DNA from: UBA4738 sp002413305
GTDB taxonomy: Bacteria; Actinomycetota; UBA4738
DNA length: 64,000 nucleotides
Direction: 5' to 3'
Assembly: GCA_036847185.1 (NCBI GenBank)
Contig: DAIUAM010000011.1
Coordinates: 16,013 to 80,012, forward strand
In this document: piece by piece, positions 51,094 to 59,376 of the stretch
Numbering within the stretch: the first letter of the stretch is position 1
Layout of the letters: every line of letters begins with the position of its first letter
Position numbers and translations under genes: made by a program
Notes under the pieces: generated by a model
The model's input: the letters and a program-made list of their open reading frames with translations, nothing else
The model's database searches: none
What the model was told of the DNA's origin: nothing

Positions 51094-51576
51094 GTGCACC
51101 TCCCGGTCAAGCGGCTCCGCGCGGAGGCCACCCTGCCCTCGCGGGCCCACTCGGGCGACGCCGGGCTGGATCTCACGTCCACCGTGGACGTGGACGTCCG
51201 GCCGGGCGAGCGGGCGATGATCCCGACCGGGGTCTCGGTGGCGATCCCGGAAGGGTTCGCCGGGTTGGTGCTGCCGCGTTCGGGCCTGGCCTCGCGGCAC
51301 GGGCTGACCCTGTCCAACGCCCCCGGGCTGATCGACGCCGGGTACCGGGGCGAGGTGACGTGCGCGGTGGTGAACCTCGATCCATCCGACACGGCGTCGA
51401 TCCGGCGGGGGGATCGGATCGCGCAGCTGGTGATCGTGGCGGTGCCGGCGGTCGAGCCAGGGTGGATGGAGGACCTGCCCGCGTCGGAACGGGGTGCAGG
51501 GGGATTCGGCTCATCGGGTGGGTTCGGCGAGGCTCGGCCCGGAGAGGCCCCCCGCGACCCTTCCGGCCTCGCTTGA
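51094..51576 (+). CDS. dut: dUTP diphosphatase
   Basis: Trimeric dUTPase that removes dUTP and supplies dUMP for thymidylate. The 160-residue protein contains all five motifs: AHSGDAGLDL, RSGLASRHG (after VLPRS), NAPGLIDAGYRGEV, RRGDRIAQLVI and the C-terminal ERGAGGFGSSG. The GTG at 51094 gives the usual short N-terminal strand (VHLPVKRL). A tail of about 20 residues follows motif 5. Confidence 0.95.
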   Translation: MHLPVKRLRAEATLPSRAHSGDAGLDLTSTVDVDVRPGERAMIPTGVSVAIPEGFAGLVLPRSGLASRHGLTLSNAPGLIDAGYRGEVTCAVVNLDPSDTASIRRGDRIAQLVIVAVPAVEPGWMEDLPASERGAGGFGSSGGFGEARPGEAPRDPSGLA

Positions 51577-51590
51577 TAGAATCGGGGTAC

Positions 51591-51663
51591 GCGGACGTAG
51601 CGCAGTTGGTAGCGCGCAACCTTGCCAAGGTTGAGGTCGCGGGTTCGAATCCCGTCGTCCGCT
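51591..51663 (+). tRNA. tRNA-Gly (GCC)
   Basis: The 73-nt cloverleaf folds cleanly: acceptor GCGGACG/CGTCCGC, anticodon stem CAACC/GGTTG with loop TTGCCAA (anticodon GCC at 51624-51626), and T arm with TTCGAAT. The CCA end is not encoded. Confidence 0.97.
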
Positions 51664-51765
51664 CCATCCGAGGCCCGGTCCGGGGCCGTCCCGTGCTTGG
51701 TCTGCTCGGCAGCATCTCTGGATCGGGCGTACCCTTCTGTCTGGAGCGAACAAAGGGGGTGCACC

Positions 51766-52224
51766 GTGGCTAGCCCGCCATCCACCACCGAACAGCGCTT
51801 CGGCACCACCGCCTCCGGCCGCCAAGGGACCCGGGTCCTCTCGCGGCAGGAGGCCGAGGGCGTGCGGCAGGCGATTCGGGGCGCCGTCGACCGCGAGTCG
51901 ATTGAGGAGGGCTCGTTCGACATCCTGGTCCGAGTTCACGGCCAGCAGGTCGAGGTGGAGGTGGAGGTTCGAAGCGAGCTCCCGCCCGAACCCGAAGACG
52001 AGGTTCGGATGCACTTGTTCGGCGACTGGCTCTCCCGGTTGCTCAGGTCCAGGAACCTCTCGCAGGAGGCGGCCGCCCGTCGGATCGTGGTCTCGTTGAA
52101 GACCGTCAGCCGGTGGATCCGCGGCGAGACCGAACCCCGATTCCGGGAGCTCCTGCTGGTGTGCGACGCGCTGGGCGAGGCCCCCGAACTCCTGCGCGGC
52201 TCCGCCGACGGCGAGCCGAAGTAG
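51766..52224 (+). CDS. XRE-like helix-turn-helix protein
   Basis: A 152-residue protein with a C-terminal HTH of the Xre/Cro type (LSRLLRSRNLSQEAAARRIVVSLKTVSRWIRGETEPRFRELLLVCDALG). The N-terminal half is hydrophilic and strand-forming (FDILVRVHGQQVEVEVEVRSELPPEPED), with no recognised domain. The GTG at 51766 follows AAGGGGG; the frame upstream runs through the tRNA and is not used. It stands between two tRNA genes. Target unknown. Confidence 0.8.
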   Translation: MASPPSTTEQRFGTTASGRQGTRVLSRQEAEGVRQAIRGAVDRESIEEGSFDILVRVHGQQVEVEVEVRSELPPEPEDEVRMHLFGDWLSRLLRSRNLSQEAAARRIVVSLKTVSRWIRGETEPRFRELLLVCDALGEAPELLRGSADGEPK

Positions 52225-52292
52225 CCCGAACCGTCACCAAGGGCGTCCCGACCGGCCCGGTAGACTGTTCTGCCGGCGCTCGCGCGCCGTCC

Positions 52293-52363
52293 GGCGGGGT
52301 GGCCGAGTGGTGAGGCAGAGGTCTGCAAAACCTCTTACAGCGGTTCAATTCCGCTCCCCGCCT
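52293..52363 (+). tRNA. tRNA-Cys (GCA)
   Basis: The 71-nt cloverleaf has acceptor GGCGGGG/CCCCGCC, anticodon stem GAGGT/ACCTC with loop CTGCAAA (anticodon GCA at 52325-52327), and T loop TTCAATT. CCA is not encoded. A damaged copy of its 3' half lies at 55244-55284. Confidence 0.97.
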
Positions 52364-52459
52364 CGGGTAAGGAGCGCGGCTACCTCGGCAATCTCAGGAC
52401 GCACCGAGGACGCACGAGCACCGGCGGCCGTCCGGTAGGTAGCCCCTAGACCGGTCGAA

Positions 52460-54770
52460 TCATGCGGCTTGCGTCCATCCGTGTGATTCGTAGAGCCCTC
52501 TCACCCAGGGGAGCGCGTCCTTGAATCCTGGGTCGAGCACCTTCAGCCGGAGCGTGTGCCCGTCGAACCGCCATCGCAGGGTTACGGTGATGGCGTTGAC
52601 TCCGGGCGTCTGAGTGATCAGCGTGACGCGATCGCCTGATCCGAAGTAGACCCCCGTGGCCACGGGAGCGAACCACACGTCCGGTGAGGTCAGCGTTCCC
52701 CGCCAGCGCCCGTGGAAGAGCGTCAGGTCGTAACGCCCGCTGCTCTGCTGCAGGTCGAACTCGTCGGTCGGATCGGCGCCAGCCCTTACCAGATCCCCCG
52801 CGGTCACGGTTGTCGAGTATGTACCGTCGGGGATCGCCGGGAGCGTCGACGCCACCGAGGATGGAGCCGGCTCGGGCGACGGGCCTTCTCTCGCGGCCGC
52901 CCGACTCAGGACGACCTGGTCCAGAGCCGGGACGGGTTGGTTCAGGTTCGCTTGGTCGAAGGTGAGTCGCTCGACTCTGCTCGAGGCGATCGTCTCTACG
53001 ATCGTCCCGACGAGCGGAACCCAGGGTATGACATCCAGCGTGAGGTACTCATCGAGGGCCGTCCAACACTCGATCGCCGCCTCGAATTGCGTGATCGAAC
53101 ACGCCTTCACCCGATCGGCGACGCTGGCCACACGGGTCACCCGATATCCGTTCCGGCGAAGGTAGGAGGGGCTCTGGCCGAGATTGGACTCCGCCTGCTG
53201 GGCGAAGCCCCCCAGGAAGTCCGCCGCCGACGGAAGCCCTCGGTTCGATTCGAGGAGGGTGATTGGCACCCGAGACTTGGGGTCGGTCCTCGTGAAGAAG
53301 AATGTCGGCCCGTCGACGATATCCAGTCGCAGGTGGATCCCTATGCGTGCGAGATCCGCTCGGGCGAGGCGGCCGATCGCTACCCGCTCCGGTTTGCTAT
53401 CGGGTACCAGGAAGCGGACGTTCGCGCACGCAGGAACATCGCACACGCCGTCGTGGTTGCGGTCGTACTTCGACTTCGCCATCTCCGCCCTGGCGGCGGC
53501 GGTGTTCCCAGCATGGTCGGGCCCGTAGGGATCGAAGTTGAGAAGGAGATTGTGCTCGAGGCTGTCCGGCGCCAGGTGCGTGGCGAGACTGGCCAACGCA
53601 TTCCGGCCCTTCTCGAAGGCCGCCAGCACGGCCTCCTTGTCGATGGCATAGCTGACGGCCTTTCGCACGTGGAGATCGTCGAAGGGGGGCACCGCGATGT
53701 TGAGGGGCAAGAAGAGGACAGAGTCCGCCGGGGTCTGGAACACGCGCTTCGCCAACGCAGCGCCGGCCCGGTACCGGGCGACGACGTCCGGCGGAGCCTG
53801 CCAGTCGGCGACGAGGTCGAGTTCGCCTCGGTCGACCTTCGCGGCCGCCTCCTCTGGGTCAACCGGGGTAATGACGATCCGGTTGACCGATGCCCGGCGC
53901 AGATGGTCGGTGGCAGGGGTCCATGAAGGGTTTCTGACCAGCGTCATGGATGCGGGCCGGATGCCCGCAGCCGGGGGTTGGCTGATCGGCGGCAGACGGA
54001 AATCGAGCTTGTCGCTTCCCTCGATCATGTACGGGCCGGAGGCCACCAGGTAGTTTTCCATAATCCCCGTCGTGGCCCTCCGCGACGCCGAAACGCGCCG
54101 CTGGGTCGTTCGGATTCGGCGGGATTGGAGCGGTTACCGGCGTAGCGAACTGGTATCCGACGTCGCCGTACGGCTCCGTGAGATGAACGACGAGTGTGTG
54201 GTGGTTCGGAGCCGCCAAGCCTGAGATGCTCGAGGCCTTCCCCTCCGAATACGCTTTCGCCCCCTGGATGAAAGTGGTGAAGGCTTCCGTTCCGCCCGAA
54301 TCGCCCATGAGCCCGCTGAAGAAGCCGACATAGGGTGGGGCCGGGGCGATCTCGCGGGCGATGGCGCGGATGAAGTCCTCGGCCACGATCTCGGTGTGCT
54401 GAAGGGGGGGCGCGTAGTGAATCCCTGTCTTCAGGCGGAAGGTCCAAGTGAGATCGTCGGTGCTTATTTCCGGAAGCGCGGTGGCGAGATCCGGGTGCAG
54501 GGACGTCCCGCCATGCAACGTGTCCTGCCCGTTGTACGACAGCAGCGTGCGGAGCAGGCAACATCGTCCCAACTCGTCGAACATCCATGTGCCGCTGTAG
54601 ACCTGCGGGTCGTAGTCGCGGCCCTGCGAGGTGGTAACGCCGACTCGCAAGGTTCCGCCCCGCTCGGCCGAGGGAGCGGAGGTCGGCGTCGGATGGGAAG
54701 GTCCAGGACACGCCACAGCGGCGATCATCACGCCAATGAAGACGGCGGCTCGCCGCATGCGCGTACTCAT
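52460..54770 (-). pseudogene. Peptide ABC transporter substrate-binding lipoprotein (SBP_bac_5), frameshifted
   Basis: A family 5 (oligopeptide/dipeptide) solute-binding protein. The N-terminal part has a lipoprotein signal (MRRAAVFIGVMIAAVAC, Cys near residue 21), GGTLRVGVTTSQGRDYDPQ, and DDLTWTFRLKTGIHYAPP. This frame runs to GHDGDYGK, after which the family sequence (YLVASGPYMIEGSDKLDF) continues in another frame. Removing one A from the AAAA run (TTTT at 54054-54057 on the given strand) restores a protein of about 769 residues. The C-terminal 130 residues are an extra beta-rich part. The start is uncertain (54770 or 54758). No permease or ATPase genes are nearby. Confidence 0.8.
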
Positions 54771-54940
54771 CGATGGAATCACGGCGGGCCGCCGGGTGGC
54801 ACGTGATGCGGTCGGCCTACCCTCCCACGACTCCGAGTCCTGCCGCATCGGACCACGCTAGACTCCCAGCCTGAGTGTTCAATGTTCGATTGTCAACGGC
54901 CGGGCAATGACATCCAACCGCGTGGCCAGCAGCGGCCTTA

Positions 54941-55131
54941 CTAGTGTCGCGCGTCCGAAGTTCTCTTACGGCGTCGAGCATGGCTGAGGACCTCATCCGA
55001 TGATTTCGTCCACTCGAAGGGATGACAGCGGTCGTTCCAGCCGTCGATGAATCGATGGATCGAGGCGATGAGGTCGGGGACACTTCCGACGGTTCCCCCC
55101 GGGGGATGGCCTGGCGGGTGATGATCGAGAA
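54941..55131 (-). pseudogene. IS630-family transposase, C-terminal remnant
   Basis: Two overlapping frames together give the end of an IS630/Tc1-like transposase: FSIITRQAIPRG in one frame, then SVPDLIASIHRFIDGWNDR and CHPFEWTKSSDEVLSHARR in the next. These match the conserved C-terminal block after the last catalytic acid. The rest of the transposase and the terminal repeats are not visible. A one-base shift separates the two parts, so it is dead. Confidence 0.75.
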
Positions 55132-55243
55132 GGCTGCGGTTCGGCGGCGGCGTCGAGGCCGTCCGATTGGCCGAGGCCCTCTTGCACGAAGGGTCGGTGT
55201 GGACTCGCTCACGCCAGAGGTATCGAGCAGTGGCCGGAACGGA

Positions 55244-55284
55244 CTGCAAACCTCTTGCAGCGGTTCGATTCCGCTCCCCGCCTC
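55244..55284 (+). repeat. Partial tRNA-Cys copy, candidate attachment-site remnant
   Basis: A 41-base stretch from CTGCAAACCTC to CCCCGCCTC repeats the anticodon-loop-to-3'-end part of the tRNA-Cys at 52323-52364 with two substitutions and one deleted base, in the same orientation. With no 5' half it cannot be a tRNA gene. Duplicated 3' tRNA ends are the usual scar of tRNA-targeted integration. Confidence 0.85.
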
Positions 55285-55401
55285 AAGGACAAGAGGCTGG
55301 TCTTGCGCTCGTGCTGGCCTCCTCCCTGGTGAGCTGATGACGAACGCCAGCTTCTTCGGCTCGTTCCTCGCTCTGCTAGTCGCCGGCGCGGCGCCGGGTC
55401 C

Positions 55402-57183
55402 CTATCCTGTCGTGGCCGCCCAGATATCGACGTTCCCGAACGTCGCCGGGCAGTCCTGGAGCGGCCACGGCGCCGGCAGGGCCAGGCTCCCCTGAGCGAG
55501 CGAGTCGGCCCGATACTGCTGCACGGCACCGCAGACACCCGCGTTGCGCAGGTCAGCCCACACACCGACCCCGTACCCGTCGGCGGCGGCTGCGTACACG
55601 TAGTCGCCGACCCGTTCCTGGTAGATGTCGTGTCCGGGATAGGAGGCGCGGAGATCCGCGAGCGGCCCGTTGTACAGCGTCGTCCACGACGAGAGACCGC
55701 CGCCGCTGACCGTGGCTTGGCGGAACACGCCGTGATACAGCCGTGGCGACGTCATGTCGGAGCCTCGCCAGGGCGAGGTCGGTCCCTCGTACACCACGTA
55801 CACGGTCGATCCGTCGGGGGAGATGGCCGGCGCCGAGTACATCGAGCGGTCACCGGCCGCGGTGGCGTCAACGGGGCCGGCCCACGTCGACCCCCCGTCC
55901 CCAGACCACGTGACGAGCGTCTTCTCCTGGTTCAGTCCGGCGGCGCCGTCGCTCCATGCGTCGACGAGCAGGTTCGTCGCGCTCTGGCCCGTGGGCGCGC
56001 CGTTGGCGATGTCCACCGAGGGCATGGCCGACAGGTCGATCCGGGCCCCGGCGAACCCGTCCATCACGCACCGTCCGTACACCGGATCGACGTTGAAGCA
56101 GGGATCGGTGACCGCAGCGAAGTCCTGTTCCTTCGTCCAGTGTTTGCCGCCGTCGAAGGACTTGAACATGGCGTGCATCTCCGGCGTGGCCGTGCCCGCG
56201 AACCGCGTCAGGAAGAGATAGACCACGCCGTGGCTGTCCGTGCGGATGGTGCACCCGTCCAGGTAGCCCTTCTTGAGGAACGAGATTCCACCGCCGGAGT
56301 TCCCCCGAATCTGACGCTGCGTCCACGTGGTACCGCCGTCGCTCGAGCTCGCCACCATGACCGGAACCGGGACGCCGGACCCCGTCAACCCGCGGAACTC
56401 ACTGTTGCACGTATAGACGTTGCCGAAAAACGGGCTCGACGCGGCGTTGTCGGCCCAGATCTGCTCTTTGTCCTCGAGCGTGAACGTCCCTGCGCCCTTG
56501 ATCACGATCACCGGCGGCTGCCAGCTCGACTTCTGCTGGACGCGGGTCTGAGTGGGATCGTCGAGACGAGAGACCGCCACGCCGAGCAGGCCCTTGAACA
56601 GCCCGCCCTGGACGGGCTGCTCGATAGCGCCGAAGTTCGCGGTGAGGTTCGCGTAGTAGACACGCGAGCCGTTGTCCCACGAGAAACCGTCTGGACCAGG
56701 CTTCGGGCCCACCGCCACAGCAGGGTCACCGAAGGACACGAGGTTCGATTCGTAGTACCAGGGCAGGGTGCCGATCGGACCGAACTCGCCCTCGCAGGGC
56801 GTGGTTGGAGCGCAGTTCGCGCCGGTCCATCCCGTGTACGTCGGCTGGACCCAGCTTTCACCGCTGTCGAAGGAGAAGTACACGCCCGAGACGCCGAAGT
56901 TCGCCCGGCTCGGCGGTTCACAGCTGCCGAAGTCGGTGGCCGTCTCCTCCGGGCAGGGCTGCTGGTCGATGAAGTCGTTCGATCCCGCCACGAGGACGTT
57001 GGATTGGTGGGCATCGATGGCCACCGCCGGCTCGTTCTGATGGTTGCGCGGAGTGTCCCCGGAGGGGCTGCCCACGCTCACCTGGGCATTCGTCACCGTA
57101 CCGGCGGTCGATACGGCGGCGAGACTGACGACGAGCCCGAGGCTGGTGGCCGCCGCGACGGTGATGGTCAGGATCCTCCGCAC
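55402..57183 (-). CDS. Secreted BNR-repeat (sialidase-like fold) protein
   Basis: A 593-residue secreted protein. GTG at 57183, after AAAGGGGAG, gives a Sec signal peptide (VRRILTITVAAATSLGLVVS; cleavage near residue 27). The rest has repeated BNR/Asp-box-like motifs (VYFSFDSGESWVQ, ASSSDGGTTWTQR, FKSFDGGKHWTKE, WSGDGGSTWAGP), which mark six-bladed sialidase-type propellers. The catalytic Arg triad and Tyr/Glu pair of true sialidases cannot be assigned, so enzyme activity is unproven. It contains several Cys pairs. Similar proteins occur alone in soil actinobacteria. Confidence 0.82.
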   Translation of the reverse strand: MRRILTITVAAATSLGLVVSLAAVSTAGTVTNAQVSVGSPSGDTPRNHQNEPAVAIDAHQSNVLVAGSNDFIDQQPCPEETATDFGSCEPPSRANFGVSGVYFSFDSGESWVQPTYTGWTGANCAPTTPCEGEFGPIGTLPWYYESNLVSFGDPAVAVGPKPGPDGFSWDNGSRVYYANLTANFGAIEQPVQGGLFKGLLGVAVSRLDDPTQTRVQQKSSWQPPVIVIKGAGTFTLEDKEQIWADNAASSPFFGNVYTCNSEFRGLTGSGVPVPVMVASSSDGGTTWTQRQIRGNSGGGISFLKKGYLDGCTIRTDSHGVVYLFLTRFAGTATPEMHAMFKSFDGGKHWTKEQDFAAVTDPCFNVDPVYGRCVMDGFAGARIDLSAMPSVDIANGAPTGQSATNLLVDAWSDGAAGLNQEKTLVTWSGDGGSTWAGPVDATAAGDRSMYSAPAISPDGSTVYVVYEGPTSPWRGSDMTSPRLYHGVFRQATVSGGGLSSWTTLYNGPLADLRASYPGHDIYQERVGDYVYAAAADGYGVGVWADLRNAGVCGAVQQYRADSLAQGSLALPAPWPLQDCPATFGNVDIWAATTG

Positions 57184-57511
57184 GGTCTCCCCTTTCGCGA
57201 AACCTGCCCACCCACACCCTGATCCACGGCTCGCCCGGCCGACAGGCGAATCTCGAGGCACGACCGCCCGCTGAGCATTCGGGGTGAACCTCGGGGAGTC
57301 TCTGCCGCTGGCTGAGACGTGTCAAACGCTCCGTTCACACGTCAACAAGCCCATCAGACGGGCGACTCATTGGGCTCGCGGGGAGAGGGTTCGGGTCAGC
57401 GACCCTGCATCTTCCTCCTGAATCCACAGGCCTGTCAGACGAGGCTCCAAGCCCCGCCGCCGACCATGGCACTCGGAAGCGGCGCACCGGGCGCCGCGAG
57501 AAGGAGGAACC
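57184..57511. other. Divergent intergenic region
   Basis: 328 bases between the BNR protein and the small exported protein. It must hold two promoters, but I see no convincing -35/-10 pair, palindrome or RNA gene; only the two ribosome-binding sites at its edges are clear. Confidence 0.4.
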
Positions 57512-57994
57512 ATGGACGAAGGCAGGGCGACATCGGGCCGGGCGAAGGCCCCCCGACGATGGATCAGGTCGTTCGGCGTGCTGGGCGCCGGCCTTGTGGC
57601 CGGAGGGATCCTGGCGGGCTCCCACCTGGCGGGCGCGGCTACGACGAACGCGGCATCATCCAAGGCTGCCACGACCGCCACGGCTTCAACCAGCAACAGC
57701 TCGAGCAGTCAGGCCACGATGCCGGACCCGGCCACGGTCAAGCACGGGCCCGGCGAGACCCTGCTCACCGGGACGACCGCGTCGCGGGTCACGGCGGCGG
57801 CCAAGGCGGCGGTCCCCGGGGCCACGATCATCCGGGTCGAGACCGACTCTGATGGTGCTGCGTACGAGGCTCACATGAAGAAGGCCGACGGGAGCTTCGT
57901 CACCGTGAAACTCGACAAGAGCTTCAAGGTCACGAGCACGGTCGCCGGGTTCGGCGGGCCTGGCCCGCGCGGTGCGACCGGCACCACTCCCTGA
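57512..57994 (+). CDS. Exported PepSY-like protein
   Basis: A 160-residue protein with a Lys/Arg-rich start, one hydrophobic segment (about 20-42, SFGVLGAGLVAGGILAG), a Ser/Thr/Ala-rich linker and a C-terminal domain of about 65 residues (SRVTAAAKAAVPGATIIRVETDSDGAAYEAHMKKADGS) resembling PepSY repeats, which often inhibit proteases or bind the cell surface. GAAGGAGGAA precedes the ATG. The tail is Gly/Pro/Thr-rich. It ends at a strong hairpin shared with the convergent topoisomerase gene. Confidence 0.8.
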   Translation: MDEGRATSGRAKAPRRWIRSFGVLGAGLVAGGILAGSHLAGAATTNAASSKAATTATASTSNSSSSQATMPDPATVKHGPGETLLTGTTASRVTAAAKAAVPGATIIRVETDSDGAAYEAHMKKADGSFVTVKLDKSFKVTSTVAGFGGPGPRGATGTTP

Positions 57995-58014
57995 TCGCCG
58001 CACCGCACACCAAG

Positions 58015-58050
58015 ACCGAGAGGCCCGGCCGTGGCGCCGGGCCTCTCGGT
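58015..58050. terminator. Bidirectional terminator hairpin
   Basis: A perfect 15-bp stem, ACCGAGAGGCCCGGC (58015-58029) with GCCGGGCCTCTCGGT (58036-58050), around a 6-base loop, between convergent genes. It lacks a T-run, but the long GC stem and position are typical of shared terminators in GC-rich genomes. Confidence 0.8.
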
Positions 58051-58075
58051 GTGTGCCGCAACGACGGGCCGATGT

Positions 58076-59113
58076 TCAGGCCGTGGCTGGGTCTTTGGCG
58101 TCCTCCTCCAGCAGATCGAGCACAGCCGATTCGACCGTCCGTTGGATCACGTGGAGGTCGATGCCGCGGATGGAGGTGACCTTCCCGAGCGCGTCGCGGA
58201 TGGTGACGCCGGCCCGATAGCGGTCGAACACGCGCGGGTCGATGTAGGAGTTGCGGCACACGGTGGGCGTGTTCCCCAGGTGCCACGCCACGTCCTTCAC
58301 CGCCGCCGACATGATCCGCTGCCGGCCGGTCTTCGACGTGCCATCGGCGGACAGGGCGAGCGCCGCCGCGGCCAGCACCGTCGCGCTCCAGGTGCGGAAG
58401 TCCTTCGCGGTGAACTCGTCCGCGGCCACGTCTTTGATGTAGTCGTTGATGTCGTCGGAGCGCAGGTCCCGCCACCGGTTGCCCCGTTTGAACGCGAGGA
58501 GCTCGGGCCCGCCGCCTCGGCGGCGCTTGAGTCCCGCGATGACCTTGACCACGGTCGGATCGACGACCGACTGGATGCGTCGCTTCCCTCCCTTCGCCGG
58601 GTAGTCGAAGGTGACCATGTCGCCGTCGATGTCGACGTGGCGCTTCAGCATCGTGGCCAGGCCGTACGTTCCGTGCAGCTCCGTGTAGTCTTCGGACCCG
58701 ATCCGGAAGAAGCCGATGTCCAGGAGCCGCACGGCGCACGCCAGAACCCGCTCACGCGGAAATCCCTGCAGCGCAAGGTTTTCGGCGGTCGTGGCCCGGA
58801 TCCCGGGAAGCGCGCGGCCGAATTCGACCATGTGCTCGAACTTGGCCTGGTCCCGGCGTTCCCGCCACCGGCGGTGGTAGAGGTACTGCGTGCGGCCGGC
58901 CGCGTCGATGCCGACCGCCTGCAGGTGCCCGTTGTCGAAGGGACAGATCCAGACGTCGCGCCACGCGGGAGGGATGGCCAGGTCGCGGATCCGTTCGAGT
59001 GTCTCCGGGTCGCCCACCGGACGGCCGTCCGGATCGAGATACTGGAAACCGGAGCCCCGGCGCCTCCTGGCGAAGCCGGGCATGGACGCATCGGACCTGC
59101 GAAGGCGTGGCAT
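58076..59113 (-). CDS. DNA topoisomerase IB
   Basis: A 345-residue poxvirus-type topoisomerase IB that relaxes supercoils through a 3'-phosphotyrosine. The N-terminal domain has IPPAWRDVWICPFDNGHLQAVGIDAAGRTQYLYH, and the catalytic domain has RLLDIGFFRIGSEDY, TFDYPAKGGKRR, KDFRTWSAT, and the Tyr nucleophile in CRNSYIDPRVF. Such enzymes are scattered in bacteria and often gained by transfer. It lies between the decayed insertion and the tRNA-Val element. The ATG start matches the family. Confidence 0.95.
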   Translation of the reverse strand: MPRLRRSDASMPGFARRRRGSGFQYLDPDGRPVGDPETLERIRDLAIPPAWRDVWICPFDNGHLQAVGIDAAGRTQYLYHRRWRERRDQAKFEHMVEFGRALPGIRATTAENLALQGFPRERVLACAVRLLDIGFFRIGSEDYTELHGTYGLATMLKRHVDIDGDMVTFDYPAKGGKRRIQSVVDPTVVKVIAGLKRRRGGGPELLAFKRGNRWRDLRSDDINDYIKDVAADEFTAKDFRTWSATVLAAAALALSADGTSKTGRQRIMSAAVKDVAWHLGNTPTVCRNSYIDPRVFDRYRAGVTIRDALGKVTSIRGIDLHVIQRTVESAVLDLLEEDAKDPATA

Positions 59114-59205
59114 GGCAAGGGTCCTGTACCCCGCGGCCGCTCCGCGCGAACCGGACGCTCGCCCGAAGTCGACAGGGGGACCGAGTCCGTAGAATGGCCC
59201 TCATC

Positions 59206-59277
59206 GGGCGCTTAGCTCAGGGGGAGAGCGCTTCCTTGACACGGAAGAGGTCAGAGGTTCAAATCCTCTAGTGCCCA
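59206..59277 (+). tRNA. tRNA-Val (GAC), integration site
   Basis: The 72-nt cloverleaf has acceptor GGGCGCT/AGTGCCC, anticodon stem CTTCC/GGAAG with loop TTGACAC (anticodon GAC at 59238-59240), and T loop TTCAAAT. CCA is not encoded. The integrase gene starts 100 bases downstream in the same direction, so its 3' end is the likely attachment site. Confidence 0.97.
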
Positions 59278-59338
59278 CCGAGAAACCGCAGGTCAGAGGC
59301 CCAATCACTCCGCGATCCCCGGCCCAACCCCGAAGCTT

Positions 59339-59363
59339 GGGAGTATTTGGGAGCGGACGGGAG
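59339..59363 (+). repeat. Three GGGAG repeats at 10-bp spacing upstream of the integrase
   Basis: GGGAG occurs at 59339, 59349 and 59359, exactly one helical turn apart, 14-38 bases before the integrase start; GCTCCC at 59371-59376 is an inverted partial match. They may be integrase/excisionase arm sites or an operator. Confidence 0.5.
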
Positions 59364-59376
59364 TAGGATTGCTCCC

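Noticed and set aside
55244..55284. A second tRNA-Cys gene
   Set aside because: Only the 3' half is present; there is no acceptor 5' strand or D arm upstream.
55022..55495. Plus-strand 157-codon frame near the tRNA-Cys copy
   Set aside because: It runs antisense through the IS630 remnant and through the tRNA copy; no protein features.
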